From Agrobacterium larrymoorei (GTDB taxonomy: Bacteria > Pseudomonadota > Alphaproteobacteria > Rhizobiales > Rhizobiaceae): DNA of 64,000 bases. The notes below the pieces were generated by a model, which was not told the origin of the DNA, ran no database searches, and saw only the letters and a program-made list of their open reading frames with translations. Of the stretch, positions 1 through 10,200 are shown piece by piece. The stretch spans positions 2,501 through 66,500 of the forward strand of contig NZ_JAUTBL010000002.1 of NCBI RefSeq assembly GCF_030819275.1, read 5' to 3'. The translations under genes were made by a program, and so were the position numbers. Each line of letters starts with the position of its first letter. The first letter of the stretch is position 1.

Positions 1-384
1 CATGTGATGGCTTAGTCGGCCGGAATTGGTGGAGGGATTGGAGGTAGGAAGGAAGCTTGTCCGAGGCATTTTTGTTGTTGGGGCTTATGTCCCTCTGATG
101 AAGATGCTGGATTGGTGTTGCCTGACCGCGCATCACCGGATGATATCTCGAGAAGCTGGTCTTAATGGTATGGCTTCGAGGTGCACCGGCGTGCCCTCAA
201 TGAAGACCATACCGAACACGTCGATGGCATCAAGAAATATCCGATTGTAAAAGGTAATCGGATTTTGCTGGCTCTATGAATACCGCGAGGTTGCAGTATG
301 GCCAGATTTGGAACCCCTCAAGCGTAAGCGAAGAGGATCAGGAATTCCAAATCAAGCAAATATGGATGAGCATAGACAATGAGA
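1..384 (+). other. End of 16S-23S rRNA spacer
   Basis: This is the leader in front of the 23S gene. I see no tRNA gene in it, so any tRNA-Ile or tRNA-Ala of the operon must lie before the window. From 368 on it forms the 5' arm of a long processing stem: 368-394 pairs with 3408-3434 in three blocks (GAGCAT, ACAATG, GAACGAAGAAGT), as expected for RNase III release of 23S. Short open frames here are not convincing genes. Confidence 0.7.
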
Positions 385-616
385 ACGAAGAAGTGAATTA
401 AGGGCATTTGGTGGATGCCTTGGCATGCACAGGCGAAGAAGGACGTGATACGCTGCGAAAAGCCGTGGGGAGCTGCGAATAAGCTTTGATCCATGGATCT
501 CCGAATGGGGCAACCCACCTCAGATATCTAGAAAATCTGTTTTGCTGAATTTTGATCTCACGCGCCGTACCGCAGGCTTTGCCTGCTGGCGCTGCGATGG
601 CGCGCTGCACGAGCAG

Positions 617-638
617 CGACGGCCGCTGGCCTGTATGG
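617..638 (+). repeat. Palindromic unit, IVS copy 1
   Basis: Core CGACGGCC-GCT-GGCCTGTATGG. It forms a 4-bp hairpin with loop GCT. It matches the spacer copy at 3503-3524 at 20 of 22 positions, and the two differences are the two halves of one base pair (G-C versus A-T). Such covariation suggests selection for, or inheritance of, a folded element. Confidence 0.6.
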
Positions 639-669
639 GTGGCATGCTCGACGTTCGAGTGTGGCAGCA

Positions 670-690
670 ATACAGACCGCGAGGTCGTCG
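670..690 (-). repeat. Palindromic unit, IVS copy 2 (inverted)
   Basis: On the minus strand this reads CGACGACC-TCGC-GGTCTGTAT, the same unit with a four-base loop. Copies 1 and 2 face each other and can pair over about 20 bases, giving the intervening sequence a long central hairpin. It resembles the mosaic palindromes (RIME/RPE type) of rhizobia, but the family assignment is only from memory of their general form. Confidence 0.55.
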
Positions 691-1100
691 CCAATCGTTT
701 GGCGCCCTGTCTGGAGCGCAGTGGCCGCAAGGCCGCGACAGCGTGAAGACAAAACAGAACCCGGCGCGTCCGGGTTCAAGGGTTCAGCGAAAGAGGTTTC
801 TAGATATCGCAATGAGGTATCTGCACCTGAATACATAGGGTGTAAGAAGCGAACGCAGGGAACTGAAACATCTAAGTACCTGCAGGAAAGGACATCAACC
901 GAGACTCCGTAAGTAGTGGCGAGCGAACGCGGACCAGGCCAGTGGCAATGATGAATAAAGCGGAACGATTTGGAAAGGTCGGCCATAGCGGGTGATAGCC
1001 CCGTACGCGTAGAACAGTCATTGTCCTTGAGTAGGGCGGGACACGTGAAATCCTGTCTGAACATGGGGAGACCACTCTCCAAGCCTAAGTACTCGTGCAT

Positions 1101-1132
<32 letters not shown>

Positions 1133-1709
1133 GTGAAAAGCACCCCGACGAGGGGAGTGAAATAGAACCTGAAACCGGATGCCTACAAACAGTCGGAGCC
1201 CGCAAGGGTGACGGCGTACCTTTTGTATAATGGGTCAACGACTTAGTGTAACGAGCAAGCTTAAGCCGGTAGGTGTAGGCGTAGCGAAAGCGAGTCTGAA
1301 TAGGGCGTTCAGTTCGTTGCATTAGACCCGAAACCGAGTGATCTAGCCATGAGCAGGCTGAAGGTTGGGTAACACCAACTGGAGGGCCGAACCCATAACT
1401 GTTGCAATAGTTCGGGATGACTTGTGGCTAGGGGTGAAAGGCCAATCAAACTCGGAAATAGCTGGTTCTCCGCGAAATCTATTTAGGTAGAGCGTCGACC
1501 GAATACCCTCGGGGGTAGAGCACTGGATGGGCTATGGGGACTCACCGTCTTACTGATCCTAACCAAACTCCGAATACCGAGGAGTACTAGTCGGCAGACA
1601 CACGGCGGGTGCTAACGTCCGTCGTGAAGAGGGCAACAACCCTGACCTCCAGCTAAGGTCCCCAAGTCATGGCTAAGTGGGAAAGGATGTGAGGATCCCA
1701 AAACAACCA

Positions 1710-1741
<32 letters not shown>

Positions 1742-2425
1742 GAAAGCGTAACAGCTCACTGGTCTAAATAAGGGTCTTTGCGCCGAAAATGTAACGGGGC
1801 TAAAGCCATGCACCGAAGCTGAGGATACAACGTAAGTTGTGTGGTAGCGGAGCGTTCCGTAAGTCTGTGAAGGCGGACCCGTGAGGGCTGCTGGAGATAT
1901 CGGAAGTGCGAATGTTGACATGAGTAACGATAAAGGGAGTGAGAGACTCCCTCGCCGAAAGACCAAGGGTTCCTGCTTAAAGTTAATCTGAGCAGGGTTA
2001 GCCGGCCCCTAAGACGAGGCGGACACGCGTAGTCGATGGGAACCACGTTAATATTCGTGGGCCTGGTGGTAGTGACGGATCTTGTGTGTTGTTCAACCTT
2101 ATTGGATTGGTTGGGCGGCGAAGAGGTTCCAGGAAATAGCTCCACCGTATAGACCGTACCCGAAACCGACACAGGTGGTCAGGTAGAGTATACCAAGGCG
2201 CTTGAGAGAACTATGTTGAAGGAACTCGGCAAATTGCACGCGTAACTTCGGAAGAAGCGTGACCCTTTTGCACGCAAGTGTGATGGGGTGGCACAGACCA
2301 GGGGGTAGCGACTGTTTATCAAAAACACAGGGCTCTGCGAAGTAGCAATACGACGTATAGGGTCTGACGCCTGCCCGGTGCTGGAAGGTTAAAGGGAGAG
2401 GTGCAAGCTTTGAACTGAAGCCCCA

Positions 2426-2507
<82 letters not shown>

Positions 2508-2580
2508 CGACTTCCCCGCTGTCTCCAACATAGACTCAGTGAAATTGAATTCCCCGTGAAGATGCGGGGTTCCTGCGGTC

Positions 2581-2611
<31 letters not shown>

Positions 2612-2933
2612 GCTTTACACTGGCATTCGCCAAGGCATGTGTAGGATAGGTGGTAGGCTTTGAAGCAGGGACGCCAGTTCCTGTGGAGCCATCCTTGAAA
2701 TACCACCCTTATCTTCGTGGATGTCTAACCGCGGTCCGTTATCCGGATCCGGGACAGTGTATGGTGGGTAGTTTGACTGGGGCGGTCGCCTCCGAAAGAG
2801 TAACGGAGGCGCGCGATGGTTAGCTCAGACCGGTCGGAAATCGGTCGTCGAGTGCAATGGCATAAGCTAGCCTGACTGCGAGACTGACAAGTCGAGCAGA
2901 GACGAAAGTCGGTCATAGTGATCCGGTGGTCCC

Positions 2934-2989
<56 letters not shown>

Positions 2990-3059
2990 GACCCCCAAGA
3001 GTCCATATCGACGGGGTTGTTTGGCACCTCGATGTCGACTCATCGCATCCTGGGGCTGG

Positions 3060-3103
<44 letters not shown>

Positions 3104-3108
3104 TGAGT

Positions 3109-3145
<37 letters not shown>

Positions 3146-3172
3146 TGCCGTGGGTGTAGGAATATTGACAGG

Positions 3173-3206
<34 letters not shown>

Positions 3207-3502
3207 TATCTCTGGTGGATCTGTTGTCCTGCCAAGGGCATAGCAGAGTAGCTATATACGGAATGGATAACCGCTGAAGGCATCTAAGCGGGAAACCAAC
3301 CTGAAAACGAGTGTTCCCTATCAGAGCCGTGGAAGACGACCACGTCGATAGGACGGGTGTGGAAGTGCAGTAATGCATGAAGCTTACCGTTACTAATAGC
3401 TCGAGCGACTTCTTCGTTCCCATTGTTCATGCTCATCGAAGATGAGCATCATCTCTTCTGTCCTGACGCGCTTAGCGCTCCGGACGGGCCGCGCCACAAG
3501 CG

Positions 3503-3524
3503 CGACGACCGCTGGTCTGTATGG
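3503..3524 (+). repeat. Palindromic unit in 23S-5S spacer
   Basis: CGACGACC-GCT-GGTCTGTATGG, a third copy of the unit found twice inside the 23S intervening sequence. It lies in the 240-base spacer between 23S and 5S. The rest of the spacer (3435-3656) holds no tRNA or gene that I can support. Confidence 0.55.
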
Positions 3525-3656
3525 CTCCTTACTCAAACGCGAGAAAGGCAACACACAGACAGGTCGGAGAAAGACGTGTTGAAATTAAATGTGGCTTCGC
3601 CACCCAGCTTCTCGATACAACAGCACATGCAAAAGCATGTGCCAGTTGCGTTTCGC

Positions 3657-3775
3657 CGACCTGGTGGTTATCGCGGGGCGGCTGCACCCGTTCCCATTCC
3701 GAACACGGCCGTGAAACGCCCCAGCGCCAATGGTACTTCGTCTTAAGACGCGGGAGAGTAGGTCGCTGCCAGGTC
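3657..3775 (+). rRNA. rrf: 5S ribosomal RNA
   Basis: The 5' segment GACCTGGTGG pairs with the 3' segment CCAGGTC, closing helix I. The conserved internal blocks CCGAACACGGCCGTGAAACG and GCGCCAATGGTACT, and the loop-E side CGGGAGAGTAGGTC, are present. The length of about 119 nt fits. It lies downstream of 23S in the usual 16S-23S-5S order. Confidence 0.95.
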
Positions 3776-3833
3776 TGCTAAACGCAACGAATAAATCTTC
3801 TCAAATCAAACTCCTCCGGCCAAGGCCGATACC

Positions 3834-3860
3834 AAAGGCCGCATCCAAAGCGGCCTTTTG
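3834..3860 (+). terminator. Rho-independent terminator after 5S
   Basis: AAAGGCCGC (3834-3842) and GCGGCCTTTT (3850-3859) form a GC-rich stem with a 7-base loop and a T tract. It is placed correctly to end the rRNA transcript, although the initiator tRNA lies 150 bases further on. Confidence 0.75.
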
Positions 3861-3898
3861 CAGTTCTAAAGATTACTCGACATCCAAGTCGAACAAAG

Positions 3899-3920
3899 TC
3901 AACGCGGGGTGGAGCAGCCC
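3899..3920 (+). repeat. Partial copy of the tRNA-fMet 5' end
   Basis: TCAACGCGGGGTGGAGCAGCCC at 3899-3920 (given here as position range plus core CGCGGGGTGGAGCAG) is identical over 22 bases to 4002-4023, the start of the initiator tRNA with four bases of flank. The copy then diverges and lacks the anticodon arm, so it is not a working tRNA. It is a direct repeat about 103 bases apart, from an old duplication or recombination at this tRNA. Confidence 0.85.
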
Positions 3921-4005
3921 CCGCCGAACCGCAGAAGGCAAGAAGCCTTCGAGGACCGGCAAAACAAAAAAACCGGGCGTATAAGCCACGGTCGCTCACA
4001 ATCAA

Positions 4006-4082
<77 letters not shown>

Positions 4083-4087
4083 AATAT

Positions 4088-4121
4088 AAGCCCGCTTAAC
4101 CAATAGGTTAGCGGGCTTTTT
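4088..4121 (+). terminator. Terminator after tRNA-fMet
   Basis: AAGCCCGCTTAACC (4088-4101), a short loop, then GGTTAGCGGGCTT (4106-4118) and a T tract. It is a strong intrinsic terminator and marks the end of the rRNA operon and the start of the accessory block. Confidence 0.85.
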
Positions 4122-4914
4122 GATGTCTGGAGCACGAGACTCCATAATGGCTGTGGAAGCGTCTTGGAAGCACTAGGCGGAAAAACAGAGCGTAGGTCGC
4201 ATTCTGTAAGGACGGAAATGTAATGACCCTGTCTGGCGGACCTGTAATGCCATTCCAGAATTCCCGCTCGACATTGTGCCGCATCCGCCCCAGCTTTGTG
4301 TTCCGTCGTATGTGGAAACGGGGAGCTTGTGAAACGCCATCTTTGAACATGGTGGCTTGCTGCTCTGGGGCGTTGCTTCATCACCGATTCGGAGTTCTCG
4401 CGCCACAAAAGCGATGAAGCTTGAGAGTCGGGGGGGCATTACGGTCCAGTTCGCCACGGTCCATCCAGAAGGTTTGGACAATACCGCCGCGGTGTCGGGG
4501 CCAATCCGGGTGTAGCGCCACGCATCCACGTGCGGCTTAAAAGGCGCCCGAGAGCGAAGGGTAGATCATCGGGAAGCATGCCGGCAAGCTGAATAGAGTT
4601 GCGCCAATACTGGGCGACGTAACAGCATTGGATGATGACCCATTAGTTATCGCTTTCGTAGAGTGATAATAATATCTATAGGAGGCCGTCCAGTCATATC
4701 AGATCTCGATGTTGCAGGCTTATCGACCTTCAGAATTTAGGAATAATTCGTTGACATGTTGCTCATTATTATTGCACTGGTTTCGAACTTTAGGCAGTCA
4801 ACTTGGTCGCGCAAATGTGCTCAGCTTATGATGTATTTACTGCTCTCATGAGTCGGACCGTGTTCTGATGCCGCAGCTCAGTGTCGAATGGAACTCAGGC
4901 GGTACAGCAGGTAG
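4122..4914. other. About 790 bases without a recognisable gene
   Basis: Overlapping open frames of 64 to 118 codons exist in several frames between 4061 and 4530. None has a recognisable motif, a good ribosome site or a family I know. The stretch may hold a decayed gene. No tRNA, repeat or integrase remnant was seen. Confidence 0.5.
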
Positions 4915-5469
4915 TCATTGCTCAGACCTTTTACCCGTCTTCAATGCTTGGACGCCAGACAGATTATAGCGACTCGCGTCGAAGGCCTCTTGCTTGTAAC
5001 GTAGGGTAATACCGCTGAAAGAAAGCTCGAATTCGCGCCCAAGGGCTAAAGTCATGTCAAGTTCTCTAAGCGGTGATTGATCTCCGATCAGCGTGTATAC
5101 GATCGCAGCCGCTCTACCGCCAAGAACTTGTCGTGAGAGTAGAGACCCAAAATTCAATTTCAAGCGGAAGCTGTTCCATCGATTGGTATCCGACCCTCTT
5201 ACTTGAATGAATAGCGAGGGAGAATGGCCGGTTTCATGGTATTCTACTAGGTACGTGCATTCCCACTCTCCATTTTCCTTCAGTTGGAATAGTGGCTGAG
5301 TCTTGGAGGAGATATCTGCAATTCCTCGACAGCGTGCTGCATTGAAGCTCGATTTAAGCTCCGGCGGCTCTAAAACCCTTACGTGAAGTTGCGGAGCGGA
5401 GAGCGCTCCGACGAGTGTCCCTACGTCACCACAAAATAAACATAGTAAAACGAATGGGAACAGTAACAT
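4915..5469 (-). CDS. Predicted exported protein of unknown function
   Basis: 184 residues. Residues 1-23 are very hydrophobic (LLFPFVLLCLFCGDVGTLVGAL) and look like a signal peptide or anchor, so the rest should face the periplasm. The mature part has two cysteines that could pair (in AARCRGI and EWECTYL) and a beta-rich middle (SLFIQVRGS, SFRLKLNF). I do not recognise a named family. It lies between the tRNA and the capsule export gene on the same strand as rkpU, separated from it by more than 300 bases, so a shared operon is uncertain. It may be part of the polysaccharide block, but nothing in the sequence proves a function. Confidence 0.6.
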   Translation of the reverse strand: MLLFPFVLLCLFCGDVGTLVGALSAPQLHVRVLEPPELKSSFNAARCRGIADISSKTQPLFQLKENGEWECTYLVEYHETGHSPSLFIQVRGSDTNRWNSFRLKLNFGSLLSRQVLGGRAAAIVYTLIGDQSPLRELDMTLALGREFELSFSGITLRYKQEAFDASRYNLSGVQALKTGKRSEQ

Positions 5470-5796
5470 CCAATGGTCACTCTACAAAGTACTGAGCCAG
5501 CAGATAGGACATCGGGTGAGCGCCCCATCCTGGGTACATTGAGCATTTGCGTTTGCGATTGAACATCTAGGTGGGCGAACCGCTTTAGGATCGCGCTCTC
5601 ACCTCGAATTCAGTCGCAGGACATGGCTTAAACAAAAAACGCTATGCATAGAGAATAACGAACGTATCCATGTAAGTCCCGCCCGGAGGATGCGCGCGAC
5701 ACAGAAAAGTGCTAACGCAGACCGGCAAATGGACTCGCAAAATGTAACTTATGGTGATCGCCTTCTCTAAAAATCACGCCTTAAGCGTCAAGTTTT
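5470..5796. other. Intergenic stretch, no gene seen
   Basis: 327 bases between the unknown exported protein and rkpU, both on the minus strand. Just after the rkpU stop there is only a weak short hairpin (TTGACGC/GCGTGA with a few T residues on the minus strand), not a convincing terminator. The stretch should hold the promoter of the 4915-5469 gene. Confidence 0.4.
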
Positions 5797-6975
5797 TTAT
5801 CTATTGAAATTGTTGTAAATACCTGCTCCTCCCGCAACAATCCCTATTGGCTGTCCGACGATCGACATAAATCTCGTGAAGTCCACAGAAGGATGTCTTG
5901 AAGCATAAATAACGTCTCTCGCCTTAACATCGAAGTTTTGACCTACTAGCATACTGCCAGCTTTAGTCATATCAAACCGATAGACGATGGGGTAACGGCC
6001 CAGCTTATCCGGCCTCATACCTTTTTGAGTTAACTCGTTGAATCGCTGACGACCCAGAAGATCGATTACAATGTCGGGTTCCTCGTATCGAAATACGAAA
6101 TAGCCTTTCATATCGCTTGTTTCGGCAGAGCCACCACCCGCGAGGGCGACCGCTTCCAGGAGATTGATATCGTTAGCTCCGAACTCGATTCTATTGTTCG
6201 ATTTAACCGCTCCGAGGACGGTAAAGGTCCGAGGTTCTCTCGTGACGAAAATCTGGTCGCCTGGCTGAACGTAGACATTTTCCCGAGGGTTTTGAACAAG
6301 CGTTTTTAGAAGTACGGTGCCCGTGTTGGATTGACGCGTAAGTGTCACGTAGCTCTCGTATGGCTGAGCGGTGGGCCCCCCCGCTTTTGCAAGAACCTCC
6401 ATAATTGTCTCCGGAACGAGATTAAGGGGCACAACAGCCGGACTTTTTACCGCACCAGAAACGGTCACGTTGCGCGATGCGGTGCTAGAGCTGCTTATGA
6501 TAACGTCTGGTTGGACAGCTTTATTGGCGAGAGCAGCTAGTATTGTCTGGCGCGCCTGTTCGAGAGTTTTGCCGGAGAAGGTGACGAGACCAACGTAAGG
6601 TATCGCAGCCTTTCCGTCGGGTTGAACAATGATATCCAAGGTCGTTTGCTTGGAATCCGCAGTCGAGAACAGTCCGTCTGAGCCTGCTTCAAAAATTGTA
6701 ATCTTAAGCTGATCCCCGATGCCGATGACGGGTCGTTTTACGCCGCCACCTAGACCAAATCTGCTTTGGAGCAACCTACCATCGAACCTGGAGATGAGGG
6801 TGGCAGAGTTGACATCAATATCCACAATGTCGAACACTACGTTGTTAGAAGTGGAGGAGTGGGCCACTGACTGTTTGGATTGCTCCAATACGTCAGATGC
6901 CAAGGGGCCGTCGCCGGGGAGGTTGTTGCACGATGTAAGGCCTAGCCCAACCAATAATAAGCCAGCTTTTCTCAA
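5797..6975 (-). CDS. rkpU: Outer-membrane polysaccharide export lipoprotein (Wza/KpsD type)
   Basis: Polysaccharide export protein expected to form the outer-membrane pore for capsule. The frame has no ATG near its start. A TTG at 6975, preceded by GGGGA, gives LRKAGLLLVGLGLTSC, a textbook lipoprotein signal with lipobox LTSC and lipid-bearing Cys16; the open frame also extends to another TTG at 7032. After the signal come a poly-export domain (GDQLKITIFEAG, then PYVGLVTFSGKTLEQAR) and two SLBB-like repeats (VTVSGAVKSPAVVPL and FTVLGAVKSNNRIEF). It is divergent from rkpA with a 277-base gap that must hold both promoters. The position beside rkpA matches rkpU of Sinorhizobium, from knowledge of that locus. 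Family assignment is firm; the symbol is by position and likeness. Confidence 0.87.
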   Translation of the reverse strand: MRKAGLLLVGLGLTSCNNLPGDGPLASDVLEQSKQSVAHSSTSNNVVFDIVDIDVNSATLISRFDGRLLQSRFGLGGGVKRPVIGIGDQLKITIFEAGSDGLFSTADSKQTTLDIIVQPDGKAAIPYVGLVTFSGKTLEQARQTILAALANKAVQPDVIISSSSTASRNVTVSGAVKSPAVVPLNLVPETIMEVLAKAGGPTAQPYESYVTLTRQSNTGTVLLKTLVQNPRENVYVQPGDQIFVTREPRTFTVLGAVKSNNRIEFGANDINLLEAVALAGGGSAETSDMKGYFVFRYEEPDIVIDLLGRQRFNELTQKGMRPDKLGRYPIVYRFDMTKAGSMLVGQNFDVKARDVIYASRHPSVDFTRFMSIVGQPIGIVAGGAGIYNNFNR

Positions 6976-7169
6976 AACTTCCCCACGCAATAAACTTAAT
7001 ATCGACCATACCCCATACCAACAAAGGGTCAATGATGGCTAGAGCGTGCGGACATCATCCATAAAATTCCTTTCTTGTCTGCTAAAAATTTGTATTTAAG
7101 TTATACTGCATATACGGCTGCGATCATAGCGCAGTTGCGGCGCTCTGCGCAGAGGTATACTTAAAGTCC

Positions 7170-7190
7170 ATTTGTTGCTAAGCAACAAAT
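7170..7190 (+). promoter_or_regulatory. Perfect 9-bp palindrome upstream of rkpA
   Basis: ATTTGTTGC-TAA-GCAACAAAT, a perfect inverted repeat 63 bases before the rkpA start, followed by TTTT. It could be an operator for a dimeric repressor or, if transcribed, a hairpin in the rkpA leader. I know of no regulator with exactly this site. Confidence 0.5.
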
Positions 7191-7252
7191 TTTCGGGCAA
7201 AGGATGTCTACAAACCCGCTCGTGCAGGCGGTGCCCTGATCAGGATTTGAGT

Positions 7253-10200
7253 ATGACGGTTGAAATTCTTGGGCGAGCCTGTGTTGCGCCATCTGCCAGT
7301 AACGTGCAGGAACTGCTGAGTATTCTAAAAGAGGCCCGATGCACCGTCAGTTCTATTCCGGACGATCGTTGGAATCACGCACGTTTTTGGCACCCAGCCA
7401 AAGGCGTACCCGGTAAAGCCTACACCTTCGCGGCAGGCGTTATCGATAACGTTTTCGAATTTGATGCGGAGCTTTTCGGCTTGTCAGCACGTGAAGCTGC
7501 GAACATGGATCCCCAGCAGAGAATCTTGCTGAAAACCGTTTGGCGTGCCGTCGAAGATGCGCGACTTTCTTTGTCGCAGTTGAGGGCAGAACGAGTTGGC
7601 GTCTACATCGGAGCGTCCTCTCTAGATAGTGGTAACCTTCAGGTGGAGGATCCTGCGTCCGGCAGTCCCCATTTCATGACTGGCAACACACTCTCCATCA
7701 TATCCAATCGTATCTCTCATATTTTTGGTCTAAATGGACCAAGTATGACGATCGATACTGCCTGCTCATCATCTCTTGTTGCACTTCATCAAGCAAGGCA
7801 GGCGCTGGAAGACGATCAAATCGATACCGCTATAGTGGGAGGTGTCAATCTACTACTTCATCCCTTCTCCTTCGTAGGGTTCTCGCAGGCGAGAATGCTG
7901 TCTCCTGAGGGGCTTTGCCGCGCTTATGCGGAGGAGGGCGAAGGGTATGTTCGCGCTGAAGGAGCAGGGGCGATCGTTCTGCAAAGATCCGATCGCGTGA
8001 AAAGGGAAGGGCGCCGAAGCCGAGCGACAGTGGTCGCCACAGGCATGAATTCCTCCGGCCGAACCAATGGCATCTCACTTCCATCGAGGGAGGCTCAGGC
8101 GCAGCTTCTGCGCAACGTATATGACGACCACGGAATCGACCGGTCGCAGCTTGCTTTTGTTGAGGGACATGGCACGGGGACCAAGGTGGGTGATCCTGCC
8201 GAGTTATGGGCGATTGGGACAGTGTTGGCAAAGGGCAGGGCAGAGCCGCTACCGATTGGCTCGATAAAGTCGAATATAGGTCATGCCGAGCCTGCCTCGG
8301 GCATTCTCGGCCTCATTAAAGCCATGCTGTCCCTCGAAAACGATATCTTTCCGGCGACCCTCCATGCCCATGAACTCAACAGTTCCGTGGACTTCACAGA
8401 CCTGAACATCGACGTAAACCGTGAACTTCGTAGGCTCGAGAGAGATGGCACGCGCCGCCTCGCAGGTGTCAATTCCTTCGGCTTCGGCGGTACCAATGTC
8501 CACGTTGTGCTTTCCGATCCGCCCCAGTTGGATAGTGATGCCGGTGCAGCACCCGACTTCGAAGCGCCGGTCGTTATCTCCGCCCACACGCCATCAGCGC
8601 TACGGACGCTGCTTGAATCTTACCAACAGCGGCTTTTGGGTTCTGACAAAGAAGCGGCTTCGCGGTTGCTAACAGCTGACGGGGACTTGATGGCGCTGCG
8701 GCATCGCTTCGCGACAACCGCAAAAAGCGTAGACGAATTTGCTAGTGCGATAACAAGTTATCTCGAACAAGGCGGGAGTTCCCATTCGCAGGTCGGTGAG
8801 ACTGCGGGTAAGGTTGTGAAAACGGCGTTCTTTTACGCGGGGAACGGGTCTCAATGGGCGGGAATGGGGGCAGACGCGTACAGGGAAAGCAAGGAATTCC
8901 GCTCCCGTTTTGATACCTTCAGTGAGATGTTTGTCGAACGCGCCGGCTTAGATCTTTCGATCCTTCTTCAATCTGCGGATTTAGAGCTAAAGTTGCGGGA
9001 TACCCGCATTGCTCAGGCGATGCTATTTGCAGTTCAGGCGGCTTTAACAGACTGCCTTGTCGCACGCGGGGTTAGACCGGATACGGTGTTTGGTCACTCC
9101 GTAGGAGAGATCGCGGCTGCGTATGCGGCAGGCGTTCTCAGCGCTGAAGACGCTGCTACAATCGTCGCCGTCCGATCCAAGCACCAGCACTCGCTTGCTG
9201 GAACTGGCACCATGGCAGCAGTGGTGATGTCGGAGGCGGCAACAGTCTCTTTCTCAGAACGACACGGGCTTTCGAACATCGTCGTTGCAGGTGTCAACGC
9301 GCATAACTCGGTCACGATCTCAGGTCCGGTTGAGGAGATAAAGCGATTTAAGGCCTTAGCGCAGGCCGAGCGCTACGTCGTCCATGTGCTCGACATAGAC
9401 TACCCCTTCCACCATCCGATCATCGATAGAGAAAAACCGACGTTTTTGAACGAGATTCCTGCTCTGAGTCCAAGTAAGGGACACACGAAGTTTGTGTCGA
9501 CCGTTAAAGGCACAGTAGTCGATGGAAGGACGCTCGATTCTGAATACTGGTGGCTCAACGTCCGAGAGCCCATCGCCTTTGAACCCGCTGTTCAATTTGC
9601 AATAGAGGATGGCTGCAACCTCTTCCTTGAAATTTCGCCGAGATCGATACTCTCCAACTATGTGCTGGAGACCGGAAAACAGGCCTCGGCTTCGATCACA
9701 GTCCTGCCGACCCTGACTCGGCCTGGGATGGAGCCCGGTATTGATCCGCTCCAGTCCATTTTCCTCCGGTCCGTCGCGCACGGCGTCAATGCTGGAAGAA
9801 GATCGGCGGCTGGCAGCACTGCCTCTATCGTGGCGCCTCCCGTTCCGTTCGAGAATGTTCAGTGCCGTCCAGCAACCACCAGCGATAGCCTCAACATCTT
9901 CGGTCGCGACAACGCTGACGGAGTATATACTCTTCTCGGATGGCGTAGCGATCCCAATTCGGCGAATTGGAAAAATCACATTGACGCACAGCTCTTCCCG
10001 GATCTTGCCGGTCATGTCGTTGACGGCAAGTCCATTCTGCCTGGCAGCGCCTTCATCGAGATCGCGCTTCAAGCCGCACAGCAATATTATGGCGCTTCTG
10101 ATCTCGAAGTTACAAACCTTGAGATCTTCCGGCCTCTGGAGTTGCGTGACAACAAACTCTCCGAACTCTCCACGAAGATTTCTCCAGAAACAGGGGTGAT

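Larger units (their letters stand above)
523..808 (+). other. Intervening sequence in 23S helix 9
   Basis: The insert is bounded by a perfect 12-bp inverted repeat, GATATCTAGAAA at 523-534 and TTTCTAGATATC at 797-808. It replaces the short helix-9 hairpin of an unsplit 23S rRNA. Intervening sequences at this site are known in Rhizobiaceae and are cut out by RNase III without religation. Inside, two inverted copies of a hairpin unit (617-638 and 670-690) form a further palindrome. A related unit lies in the 23S-5S spacer. The exact excision sites cannot be read from sequence. Confidence 0.85.
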
